DNA of 64,000 bases from DATBGZ01 sp036557785. GTDB taxonomy: Bacteria > Actinomycetota > Actinomycetes > Mycobacteriales > Micromonosporaceae. The stretch covers positions 1-64,000 of the forward strand of contig DATBGZ010000014.1 in the NCBI GenBank assembly GCA_036557785.1, read 5' to 3'. The translations under genes and the position numbers were made by a program. The notes below the pieces were generated by a model that worked only from the letters and a program-made list of their open reading frames with translations, was not told where the DNA came from and did no database searches. Of the stretch, positions 1 to 7,866 are shown piece after piece; positions within the stretch are counted from its first letter, which is position 1, and every line of letters starts with the position of its first letter.

Positions 1-129
1 ACCTACATCGGCATCCACCAGGACCACAACACCTGCAAGGACATCACCCCACCACCACGCCAACCCCAACCCAAGCCCGATCCCCCACCCCCAGCCACCA
101 ACCCCATCGACGAGATCCCACCCTTCTAA
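1..129 (+). CDS. C-terminal end of an unidentified protein (partial)
   Basis: The first reading frame is open from the window edge to a TAA at 127-129 and encodes the last 42 residues of a protein. The visible part starts TYIGIHQDHNTCKD and then runs into a proline-rich tail that ends DEIPPF. The codons have strong G/C third positions, as expected for this genome. A proline-rich tail of this kind is common on actinobacterial DUF222/HNH endonuclease-type proteins, but no HNH motif is inside the window, so that assignment is only a guess. The gene begins upstream of the window. Confidence 0.45.
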   Translation, partial: TYIGIHQDHNTCKDITPPPRQPQPKPDPPPPATNPIDEIPPF

Positions 130-249
130 AGGCGAGGCACCGGGCGGCGCCGGGAGACGTACGGACAGAATCCAGTTGCGTGACCTTGCGGGCGCAGCCC
201 ATCATCGTGCAATGATCTTTGACTGGAAGGGCGGCAACGCCCCCATGCG

Positions 250-1155
250 GTGACCTCCCCCGCGCGCCGCGCCCATGGGGCGGCGCCCCCGAGAACCAAG
301 TCCAGGACGAGCGAGCCGACCACCCCCGAAAGTCCGCAGGAACTGTGGCGTCAGGCGGTAATGATCCGTCGAGATTGGCTCGAGCACGGCCTGTCGACAG
401 CGCCGGCCGATCGACACGCCGCCGAGCGTGGCCTGACTGGGATTTACGAGGCAATCTCTCGCTCCCGGCCCCGATTCATCTGGGTCGACTCGCCGTAGCA
501 GGCTCTGCCGCTCGTCGCCGGCCTCCCCACGCTCAACGACGTCTATCTCTGGGTCAGAGATCCACTCCAGACTCGCCTCCGGGCTTCCCGAGGGACGCCC
601 CGCCTTGCCAGTGACATCGCCACCTTGGCCTCGCGCATCCGTGCACGTCTCGGTGAGAGCGTGGTGTACCCAGACCCGGAAGCAACGCCGGCACGACAGG
701 GGCGGAACAAGCAGCCCTGGCCAGAGCTACCGCCGCTGGCGGCACTCACGGCGGGCGTACCCCTGGGTGTCGTCCTGCACCAGGGCGTACGGAATGCCCT
801 GCAGCGCAGCCTCGCCCACGGCTTCACTGCGCGAGTGCGGGCGGCGCTGCAGACCGAGGGCCTGCTCCCGGTGTGCTGGTACGGGCAGCAGGGCGCATCG
901 TGGGTCGCGTACTACGACGTGCTTCGACGTCTGGGCCTCGCGCGGTACGCAAGCCAGGACCTGCGCGGCTTCGATGATTGGGCTGCCGTCGTGCGCGCGT
1001 GCGGCTGGTGGTGGCCCGATGAAGAGACGTGTGTCGTTGTCGAACGCCCCGAGCGGGTCCGGACTGAGCCGGTCCCGAACTCATGGCACGGCGAGGTCCA
1101 GGTCGGTCGCGACGGCGTGCGTTACCGCGACGGTTGGCAACCGCACCTCAGTTGA
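250..1155 (+). pseudogene. DUF6745-like protein gene interrupted by an in-frame TAG
   Basis: Two open segments share one frame and are separated by a single TAG at 496-498. The first (GTG at 250) ends RFIWVDSP; the second resumes directly after the stop as QALPLVAGLPTL and stays open to the TGA at 1153-1155. No frameshift is needed to join them. Together they read like the actinobacterial DUF6745 family: an EEWLxxGLxTxPADRxAAE-like start (here RRDWLEHGLSTAPADRHAAE), WVDSP, an LPVCWYGQQ segment, a GWWWPDEETCVVVERP core and a final RDGW. The family function is unknown. The product also stops soon after RDGW, where relatives usually continue, so it may be truncated at the 3' end. Readthrough, an internal start near 625 or a sequencing error are alternatives to a true pseudogene. 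Confidence 0.6.
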
Positions 1156-1162
1156 TGGGCCG

Positions 1163-2395
1163 CTAGGTCTGGCCGGAGCGGACCATCTCGCGGGTCGCGA
1201 AGGGCGAGTAGCGCGGCGCCCAGCGCGCCACCCCTGCACCCGCGAGCAGGCCAACGATGCCGGCAGCGACGATGCCGGCGCCGAGGGCCAGCCCGGTCGC
1301 GACGGCGGCGACCAACAGAGGTCCGGCGGCGCTGCCGCTGTCGCCCATGAGCCGCCACTGGGCGAGGAACCTCACGGGTACGTCCCTGGGCGCGACATCG
1401 GCGCCGAGCGTGAGGACGATGCCCGAGCCAAGACCGTTGCCGATGCTCATGAGCAGCGTGACCAGCGCCAGGCCGACGACCCCGTCGGTCAACGGCACCA
1501 GGATCATCGCCCCACCGAGCAGCACCATCGAGGGCAGCGCCACCCAGAGCCGGCCGAAGCGGTCCATGACCCGGCCCGCCGGATAGAACAGCGCCATGTC
1601 GACGGCGGCACCGATGCCGAACAGGATGCTCGTGGTCTGGGCGTCGAGTCCAATGTGGTCAGCCCACAGCGGTACCACCGTCGGCCGGGCCGCGCGGACC
1701 GCGCCGATGGCGAAGATGGCCAGGCCGAGCGTGAGCAGCAGTCGCCAGTGCTCGCGCCACACGGAAGCCATCGATGCCGTCTCTCGCGGGCGCTGCGCGA
1801 AGGCCTGTGCGTGTGGCGGCTCCGGCACCACCAGCAGTACGAACACGACCGCGACGGCGGCCCCGACCGCGACCAGGTAGGCCGCGCGCTGGTCGCTCGC
1901 CTGGATGGCGGCCGCGCCCAGGAACGGGCCGATGAACAGCCCGATCCGGTGCGAGCCGCCGACCGTCGACATGACGGCGGCCCTGATCGAGCCGGGCACC
2001 ACGAGCGTGACGAAGGACTGCCGGGCAAGGCCGAAGGTCGCGTTGCACGCACCGACGACCAACGTCGCTGCGGCAAGAACCAGTACGTCTGCGGCCAGGA
2101 AGCAGGCCACCATCGCGGCGCCGGAAAGCGCGGCGGAAGCGATCATGGCCCGGCGATCGCCGACTCGATTGACCAGCGCCGCGGCCGGCACGTTTCCCGC
2201 GAGCTGGCCCACACCGAGCAGCGCCACGACCGCTCCCGCCAGTCCCGGGGTGGCGCCGAGATCGAGCGCCGTCAGAGCCAGGATCGGCGCGACGGCCCCG
2301 GTGCCGATATCGAAGACGGCGGTCGGCAGAAAGACCGACGCAGTCAACGACCGGAGGGTGATCTCATCCCGTCCGCCGCTGCCCACGCTAGACAT
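1163..2395 (-). CDS. Major facilitator superfamily transporter
   Basis: Encodes a 410-residue polytopic membrane protein with about 12 hydrophobic segments split into two halves by a charged cytoplasmic loop near the middle (around EPPHAQAFAQRPRETAS). The loop after helix 2 (VNRVGDRRAM) and its repeat in the second half (VMDRFGRLW) match the MFS signature loop pattern GxxxDRxGRR, which is the main family evidence. A proton-driven exporter is the commonest role for such single-gene MFS proteins in actinomycetes, but no substrate can be read from the sequence. It is not obviously in an operon: the next minus-strand gene upstream ends 53 nt away. Start taken as the ATG at 2395. Confidence 0.8.
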   Translation of the reverse strand: MSSVGSGGRDEITLRSLTASVFLPTAVFDIGTGAVAPILALTALDLGATPGLAGAVVALLGVGQLAGNVPAAALVNRVGDRRAMIASAALSGAAMVACFLAADVLVLAAATLVVGACNATFGLARQSFVTLVVPGSIRAAVMSTVGGSHRIGLFIGPFLGAAAIQASDQRAAYLVAVGAAVAVVFVLLVVPEPPHAQAFAQRPRETASMASVWREHWRLLLTLGLAIFAIGAVRAARPTVVPLWADHIGLDAQTTSILFGIGAAVDMALFYPAGRVMDRFGRLWVALPSMVLLGGAMILVPLTDGVVGLALVTLLMSIGNGLGSGIVLTLGADVAPRDVPVRFLAQWRLMGDSGSAAGPLLVAAVATGLALGAGIVAAGIVGLLAGAGVARWAPRYSPFATREMVRSGQT

Positions 2396-2448
2396 CTAAT
2401 CCCAGATCGCGGCCGCCGCTCCACGATCGAAACGAACGTCACATCGCC

Positions 2449-3948
2449 TCAGCCGCGCTCGTGCCCGGTGCGCCCCAGCCCGCTGCGGCTGGACTGATGC
2501 AATGCAAGGCCGCACGCGGCGAGGACCAGGATGACCGGCCCCCAGGAGCGCACGTACGGAACCGCCACGTAGCCGATCCAACCGAGGCTGACCGCGAGCA
2601 CGGCCACCGCGCGGCGCGACACCGCCGCCCGCCGCGTACCCGGCCGTAGCGCCACGGCCGCCGCAGCCGCGCACGCCGACAGCGGTGGCAGGGCCAGTGC
2701 CATGACGAGGTTGAGGCTCGGCCCGGGAACCGACCAGCCGGCGAGACTCCAGTTCATGTCGTACATCGAGACGACGAAGCTCGCCGCGAACGCGCCGGCG
2801 GCCCAGCCGAACAATCCACTGTGGACGCCTTCGGCGAGGACGCCGGTCAGGGCGAGAGCCGCGATGCCACACCAGACGTACGTCGGGACGGCTCCGGGGG
2901 CGAAGCCGAGGTGACCGGCCCGAGCGAGCAGCGCGAAGCTGGCCAGGCCGACCGCCGTTCCCAGGGCGAAGGTGCCTGCCGCACGCAACCGCGCAGCGGT
3001 GCGCCGGGACAGCCAGGCGAGCGCGACCACCGCCACGCAGGTGGCGAGCACTACCTGGGCGAGCCGGCCGAACCGGGGCGCTGTCTGCAGCAGGGCCGTC
3101 GTGTCGAAGGGTCCGATCCAGCCCGCGGGCAGGCCGAGCAGTGCGGTGGCCCAGAGCCACTGCCGCCGATCGCGTTCCCGGATTCCGACGATCGCGACCG
3201 CGGCGACGGTTGCCGTGACCACGACGCTCACCCGCGCCAGCGTTGGCTGGTAGTAGTAGCGGACCGTGCCCGGATCGGGCGGCCAGGCGACCGTGACGGC
3301 CCACCCGCCGACCGCGACCGCGACCGCGCCCGTGACCACCGCGAGCCGCTCGTCCAGCCCGGGCCGGGTCGCGCCGACGGCCGGGGCGGTGCCGAGCAGC
3401 GCCAGCGCCCCGAACGCCGACAGCGCCATCACCACCCACAGCGGCGGTCGATCCACAGTGGTCAGTTGTGCGACCACGGGGAGAGCCAGGGTGGCGGCGA
3501 TGGCGAACCCGATCAGGGCTCGGGCCGCGGCAGGGCGCAGCACGGCCCACCCGAGGGCGGCCATCAGCCAGCACGCGTAGGCGATCGGGCCGAGGGTACG
3601 GAACACCCCGAAGAGCGCGGCGCCGCCCATGTAGGAGCCGAACGACACCGGTTCGACGCGCCACCACGCGAACGCGGAGATCCCTGCCGCGAGCGTCAAC
3701 GCGACCGGCGCGGCCTGCCGCAGCCCCCCATCGAGCCCGTCGATTCGTGCTGTGCCAAGCCGGCGCCGCAGCCCGGCCGCGACGACGTCGAGCTCGTCCG
3801 CGAGCGTGGGCCTGCCGCCAGCCGGGATCGCGTCGAGCATCGTCGCCACGATCTCGTCGCCGCGCACGGCCCGGTACTGCGCCGGGTAGGCGAACAGGAG
3901 CAGACGGCACCGCCGCTCCGCCGACGACCGTGCGGGCGCCTCAGGCAT
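2449..3948 (-). CDS. Polytopic membrane protein paired with a PadR regulator
   Basis: Encodes 499 residues. The first ~65 residues are soluble and contain a YPAQYRAVRGDEIVATML motif, which resembles the small cytoplasmic prefix domain often found on membrane proteins encoded next to PadR repressors. The rest is roughly 11-13 hydrophobic helices with few charged loops. Its start codon overlaps the end of the padR-like gene by 8 nt, so the two are translationally coupled. No enzymatic motif is visible. The likely role is an integral membrane effector or transporter whose level is set by the adjacent PadR protein; the ligand is unknown. Confidence 0.7.
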   Translation of the reverse strand: MPEAPARSSAERRCRLLLFAYPAQYRAVRGDEIVATMLDAIPAGGRPTLADELDVVAAGLRRRLGTARIDGLDGGLRQAAPVALTLAAGISAFAWWRVEPVSFGSYMGGAALFGVFRTLGPIAYACWLMAALGWAVLRPAAARALIGFAIAATLALPVVAQLTTVDRPPLWVVMALSAFGALALLGTAPAVGATRPGLDERLAVVTGAVAVAVGGWAVTVAWPPDPGTVRYYYQPTLARVSVVVTATVAAVAIVGIRERDRRQWLWATALLGLPAGWIGPFDTTALLQTAPRFGRLAQVVLATCVAVVALAWLSRRTAARLRAAGTFALGTAVGLASFALLARAGHLGFAPGAVPTYVWCGIAALALTGVLAEGVHSGLFGWAAGAFAASFVVSMYDMNWSLAGWSVPGPSLNLVMALALPPLSACAAAAAVALRPGTRRAAVSRRAVAVLAVSLGWIGYVAVPYVRSWGPVILVLAACGLALHQSSRSGLGRTGHERG

Positions 3949-4312
3949 GGGACAGCCCCGGCCGGGCCTGCCCCGCCCGAGCGCCGGCCCGGCGGCGTAG
4001 GCGGGACACGGCGACGTCGGCGTTGCTCACCAGGCGCCGTGCCTCGGTCTCCAGCACGCCGGCGCCCTCGTCGCTGAGCCGGTAGTAGCGACGCAGCCGC
4101 CCGTCGACGACCTCCTCCCGGTCGGCCGTGACCAGGCCCTGCTCCACGAGACGGTCCAGGGCGCCGTACAGCGTCCCCGGCCGCAGGGTCACGCGCCCAC
4201 CCGAGAGCGCCGCGACCTCCTGGATCACGCCGTATCCGTGCAGCGGCCTGTCCGCGAGTGCCGCGAGGATCAGGAACGTGGGTTCCTGCATTGGTGTGGC
4301 GCTGGCGTGCAC
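3941..4312 (-). CDS. PadR-family transcriptional regulator
   Basis: Winged-helix repressor of about 123 residues. The diagnostic region is MQEPTFLILAALADRPLHGYG, followed by the recognition helix and wing (RVTLRPGTLYGALDRLVEQGLV and GRLRRYYRLSDEG), typical of the PadR N-terminal domain; a short C-terminal helical tail provides dimerisation. I place the start at the GTG at 4312 because it lies 7 nt after a TATCGT box (4320-4325 on the minus strand), the spacing seen for other apparently leaderless genes here. The ATG at 4291, directly before the conserved domain, is the alternative and has no Shine-Dalgarno sequence. It overlaps the downstream membrane protein gene and probably represses both through the inverted repeat at 4337-4354. 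Confidence 0.85.
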   Translation of the reverse strand: MHASATPMQEPTFLILAALADRPLHGYGVIQEVAALSGGRVTLRPGTLYGALDRLVEQGLVTADREEVVDGRLRRYYRLSDEGAGVLETEARRLVSNADVAVSRLRRRAGARAGQARPGLSHA

Positions 4313-4319
4313 GGCTCTG

Positions 4320-4354
4320 ACGATACGGCTGCCGGTATATGCCGGCAAGCATAT
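4320..4354 (-). promoter_or_regulatory. Promoter and candidate PadR operator
   Basis: On the minus strand a TATCGT -10-like box (4320-4325) lies 7 nt before the GTG start of the PadR gene. Just upstream is an inverted repeat, ATATGC-CGGCAA-GCATAT (4337-4354), which covers the expected -35 region. Known PadR operators are short AT-rich inverted repeats of this type, so autoregulation is a reasonable inference. Confidence 0.55.
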
Positions 4355-4364
4355 CGTCGCCGGA

Positions 4365-5207
4365 TCACCCGTTCGTCAACGAAGCCACGTCCTCGGGCAT
4401 GAGCGCCAGGTCGACCGCCGCCACGTTCTCCTCCAGGTGGGCCGGGGTGCTGGTGCCCGGGATCGGTAGCACCGCCGGTGAGCGGGCGAGCAGCCACGCC
4501 AGCACCACCTGGTACGGCGTGGCGCCGTAGCGCTGGGCAAGCTCGTCCACCGCACGGTTGCCCCGGGCCTCCCGGATCGGTGCCCAGGGCAGGAACGCCA
4601 GGCCGTCCGCCTCACAAAGGTCCACAATGGACTCCGAGTCGCGGTCGTTGACGTTGTACCGGTTCTGGACCGAGACGATCGTCGCCACCTGCTGGGCCTC
4701 ACGGATCTCGGCCTCGCTGACGTTGGACAGACCGATGTGGCGGATCTTGCCCTGCTCCTTCAGTTGGACCAGGGCGCCGACCGAATCGGTGAGCGGCACC
4801 TTGGGATCGGGTCGATGGAGCTGGAACAGCGGGATCTGCTCCAGCCCGAGCCGCCGCAGGCTGCCCTCACACTCGGCCACGAGGTACTCGGGTCGCCCGT
4901 TGGGCGTCCACCGGTTGGGCCCGGGCCGCTCAAGGCCGGCCTTGGTGGCGATCACAAGGTCGTCGGGGTACGGGAGCAGAGCCTCGGCGATGAGGTTCTC
5001 GCTCACCTGCGGCCCGTACGAGTTCGCGGTGTCGATGAAGTTCACGCCCATCTCGACGGCCCGTCGCAGCACCGTGAGCGCGGCCCCGTGGTCGCGCGGA
5101 GGACCCCAGATCCCGTCGCCGGTGATGCGCATCGCGCCGAACCCCAACCGGTTGACCAACAGGTCACCGCCGATGTCGACCGTACCCGCGGTCGCAGCAT
5201 TCGCCAT
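4365..5207 (-). CDS. Aldo/keto reductase
   Basis: NAD(P)H-dependent oxidoreductase of 280 residues with the (beta/alpha)8 aldo-keto reductase fold. The catalytic tetrad is readable: Asp59 and Tyr64 in NFIDTANSYG, Lys89 in VIATKAGL and His131 in LFQLHRPDP. The cofactor-binding end is PIPGTSTPAHLEENV. The substrate cannot be predicted; the YajO/Tas-like actinobacterial members reduce small aldehydes and ketones. I chose the ATG at 5207, where the conserved sequence starts (MANAATAGTVDIGG), because a TAGGCT box lies exactly 7 nt upstream on the same strand. It is transcribed divergently from the efeO-like gene. Confidence 0.88.
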   Translation of the reverse strand: MANAATAGTVDIGGDLLVNRLGFGAMRITGDGIWGPPRDHGAALTVLRRAVEMGVNFIDTANSYGPQVSENLIAEALLPYPDDLVIATKAGLERPGPNRWTPNGRPEYLVAECEGSLRRLGLEQIPLFQLHRPDPKVPLTDSVGALVQLKEQGKIRHIGLSNVSEAEIREAQQVATIVSVQNRYNVNDRDSESIVDLCEADGLAFLPWAPIREARGNRAVDELAQRYGATPYQVVLAWLLARSPAVLPIPGTSTPAHLEENVAAVDLALMPEDVASLTNG

Positions 5208-5214
5208 GGCCCTG

Positions 5215-5220
5215 AGCCTA
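5215..5220 (-). promoter_or_regulatory. -10 box (TAGGCT), leaderless-type start
   Basis: TAGGCT on the minus strand sits 7 nt before the ATG at 5207 with no Shine-Dalgarno sequence between them. Confidence 0.5.
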
Positions 5221-5383
5221 CTGGTCGGCTGCGGCGCGGCCGCTGGGATAGAGCGTCTTAAACACCAGGGCGTGCGCCGGTGACCGCGACGTGAACTTTG
5301 ACGCGCACGTTCGTGACAGGCCTGTCGGTCCGGCATGCCCCTCGCTTAGTGTTCCGGGCGGTCCGGGAGCGAGGTGATGAATC

Positions 5384-6526
5384 GTGCGCCGCGTCGCGTT
5401 TGCGGGAGCCTGCGTGCTCGTGCTCGCCACCGCAACCGCCTGTCGGGCGCCACATCCGCCGTCCGAACTCAGCGTGTCGCGCGGAGCGTGCGCGCCCGAG
5501 TGGACCACCGCGGGCCCCGGGCCGGCGAGCCTCACGCTGCATAACATCGACATCGCTACCGCCGAGGTGGATCTCATCGACCCGACGACCGGGGGCGTGT
5601 ATGCCGAGGTCGAGTCCCTTGCGCCGGGAACCTCGCGCATGATGCGAGTCACTCTCGGCAAGGGCGCGTACGCGTTGCGGTGCATGCTCGAGGGCGCCGA
5701 CGCGGTGACCGGGGCGACGCTGCGTCTGGACAGCGGCCCGCCCGACGCAGACCCGGCGGTCGCTCCCGTGACGTTCCAGGACCTGCAGCCCGTGGTGGCG
5801 AACTACCAGGCGTACGTGGAGCGGGGACTGCGCACACTCGGCACCGATACCGCCGCCCTGCGCGATGCTCTGCACGTCGGCGACCGAGCCAGGTCCCGCG
5901 CTGCCTGGCTCACGGCGCATCTGGACTACGAACGCCTCGGCGCGGCGTACGACGCGTTCGGCGATGTCGGTGACGCCATCGATGGCCTTCCCGACGGGCT
6001 ACCCGGTGGCGTCTCCGACCACCAGTTCACGGGCTTCCATCGCATCGAGCTTGGCCTATGGCGCGAGGAGTCGATGTCGAGCCTCGCGGCGCTCGGCGAC
6101 ACGCTGGTCGAGGACGTCCGTCGCCTGCGCACGGACTTCCCGCACACGCAGATCGAGCCGAACGACCTGCCGCTGCGCGCGCACGAGATTCTCGAGGACT
6201 CGCTGCAGTTCCAGCTGACCGGTGCCGCCGACCTGGGCAGCGGCACCAGCGTGGCGACGCTGGAGGCAAACCTTGACGGCACCCGGGCGGTCCTCGACGC
6301 GCTGGAACCGGTGCTGCGCCAGCGATATGCCGGCTGGGACTCGATCGGCCCCGCCATGAGCCGGGTCGTCGAGGCCGTGAACGCGGTGCGTCGCCCCGAC
6401 GGCAGCCTTCCTGCGCTGACATCGCTGACGCAGACGCAGCGGGAACGTCTGGCCGGGTCCCTGGGCAACCTGATCGAGACGCTCGCCCCGATCGCCGCGA
6501 TCGGTGAAGTGCGGAGGACATCATGA
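5384..6526 (+). CDS. efeO: EfeO-like imelysin-domain lipoprotein
   Basis: Periplasmic/extracellular iron-binding component of the EfeUOB-type ferrous iron system. The 380-residue product begins with a lipoprotein signal (MRRVAFAGACVLVLATATAC; lipobox ATAC, Cys20), then an N-terminal cupredoxin-like domain (about residues 27-115) and a C-terminal imelysin/peptidase M75 domain (about 125-375). The M75 metal motif HxxE is present as HRIE at 219-222, preceded by DHQFTGF. It starts with GTG at 5384 and its end overlaps the efeB-like start by 4 nt (ATGA), so the two are co-translated. No EfeU permease gene is adjacent, so iron delivery across the membrane must use another transporter or a distant efeU. 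Confidence 0.87.
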   Translation: MRRVAFAGACVLVLATATACRAPHPPSELSVSRGACAPEWTTAGPGPASLTLHNIDIATAEVDLIDPTTGGVYAEVESLAPGTSRMMRVTLGKGAYALRCMLEGADAVTGATLRLDSGPPDADPAVAPVTFQDLQPVVANYQAYVERGLRTLGTDTAALRDALHVGDRARSRAAWLTAHLDYERLGAAYDAFGDVGDAIDGLPDGLPGGVSDHQFTGFHRIELGLWREESMSSLAALGDTLVEDVRRLRTDFPHTQIEPNDLPLRAHEILEDSLQFQLTGAADLGSGTSVATLEANLDGTRAVLDALEPVLRQRYAGWDSIGPAMSRVVEAVNAVRRPDGSLPALTSLTQTQRERLAGSLGNLIETLAPIAAIGEVRRTS

Positions 6527-7767
6527 CGGGGCCCGACCGGCGGACGTTCCTGCGTGGCGCACTCATCGGCGCGGCCGGCCTCGCGGCGGGTGCGGCCGGG
6601 GGAGTCGTGGCCGGGGCCGCGGCGGCGGACGCCACTATGCCGGTCCCGCCCGCACCCGCCGACCCCCGGATCGCCTTCCACGGCGAGCATCAGGCCGGCG
6701 TGACCACGCCTGCGCAACCAGTGTCCATTGTGGCCTCATGGGATGTGTTCGCCTCCGGTAGGGCCGAGCTCGCCGACCTCATGCGCACCCTCACCGAGCG
6801 GGCTCGCCTGCTGACCGCTGGTGGCGATCCGCCCAACGTCGGCATCTCCGCCCCGCCACCCGACTCCGGCATCCTCGGTCCGAGCCTGCCCCCGGACCGG
6901 CTCACGGTGACCCTCGGCGTTGGCGCATCCCTCTTCGACGAGCGGTACGGGCTCTCGGCCCTCCGGCCCGCCGAGCTCACGCCGATGCCGACCTTTCCGA
7001 ACGACCACCTCGAGCCGGCACGGTCGCACGGCGACCTCAGCCTGCAACTGTGTGCGGACAACCGGGATACGGTGCTCCACGCGCTGCGCGACCTCGCCCG
7101 CCACACCCGCGGTGGCATGCAGATCCGATGGCAGATCGAGGGTTTCGTCTCGCCGCCGCGACCCTCGGGCACGCCGCGCAACCTCATGGGCTTCAAGGAC
7201 GGAACGTCCAATCTGGACGCTACCGACTCCGCGCTGATGAACCGCTTCGTCTGGCTGCAGCCCTCCGGCGAGCAGCCCTGGGCGGTGGGCGGCACGTACC
7301 AGGTCGTACGCGTCATCCGCATGCTCGTCGAGTTCTGGGATCGGGTCAGCATCCACGAGCAGGAGAACATGTTCGGCCGTCGGCGCGACACCGGCGCGCC
7401 GCTGGACGGCAACGACGAGTTCGACCCGCCCAACTTCGCCAACGACCCCGTCGGGGTGGCCATCCCGCTGACCAGCCACATCCGCCGCGCCAATCCGCGC
7501 ACCCCGGAGGCTGAGAACAGCCGCCTGCTGCGCCGGCCGTACAACTACCAGGCCGGCGTGGACGCGGTGGGCAACCAGGACCAGGGTCTGGTCTTCATCA
7601 GCTACCAGAGCAGCATCAGCCGACAGTTCGCCGCCGTCCAGACCCGCCTGATCGACGAGCCACTCGTCGACTACATCCAGCCCGTGGGTGGCGGTTACTT
7701 TCTCGTCCTACCAGGCGTGCGTGGCGAGTCTGACTACTTTGGACGGTCGTTGCTCGAGGCCTCGTGA
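6523..7767 (+). CDS. efeB: EfeB-like Dyp-type heme peroxidase, Tat-exported
   Basis: Encodes a 414-residue deferrochelatase/peroxidase. The N-terminus has a twin-arginine signal (Arg6-Arg7 in DRRTFLRG followed by an Ala/Gly-rich hydrophobic stretch ending near AAAADA), so the folded heme protein is exported by Tat. The Dyp signature GFKDGTSN lies at residues 223-230 with the distal Asp226, and the proximal heme ligand is His319 in SHIRRANPR. Homologues act with EfeO in iron acquisition, oxidising ferrous iron or handling heme. The ATG overlaps the efeO stop. A short hairpin lies about 40 nt after the stop codon. Confidence 0.92.
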   Translation: MTGPDRRTFLRGALIGAAGLAAGAAGGVVAGAAAADATMPVPPAPADPRIAFHGEHQAGVTTPAQPVSIVASWDVFASGRAELADLMRTLTERARLLTAGGDPPNVGISAPPPDSGILGPSLPPDRLTVTLGVGASLFDERYGLSALRPAELTPMPTFPNDHLEPARSHGDLSLQLCADNRDTVLHALRDLARHTRGGMQIRWQIEGFVSPPRPSGTPRNLMGFKDGTSNLDATDSALMNRFVWLQPSGEQPWAVGGTYQVVRVIRMLVEFWDRVSIHEQENMFGRRRDTGAPLDGNDEFDPPNFANDPVGVAIPLTSHIRRANPRTPEAENSRLLRRPYNYQAGVDAVGNQDQGLVFISYQSSISRQFAAVQTRLIDEPLVDYIQPVGGGYFLVLPGVRGESDYFGRSLLEAS

Positions 7768-7808
7768 CCCCCGGAAACCCGTTGTCGCGCGAAGGGAGAA
7801 CGGCAAGA

Positions 7809-7829
7809 CACCAGCGAGGCGAGCTGGTG
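7809..7829. terminator. Small hairpin between efeB and the phosphoesterase gene
   Basis: Perfect 7-bp stem CACCAGC / GCTGGTG with a 7-nt loop (GAGGCGA). There is no T tract. It could end the efeOB transcript or be part of the leader of the next gene, whose GGAGG ribosome site lies 22 nt further on. Confidence 0.35.
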
Positions 7830-7866
7830 AATTGACCATCTCGGCTCCTCAGGAGGAATAGGAACC

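Noticed and set aside
605..2497. Long plus-strand open frame opposite the MFS transporter gene
   Set aside because: Arg/Gly/Asp-rich, without domain pattern. It is a GC-rich shadow of the transporter on the other strand.
5210..5384. Iron-box-like sequence upstream of efeO
   Set aside because: Only short partial matches such as CTTAGTG; no symmetric 19-bp IdeR/DtxR-type site.
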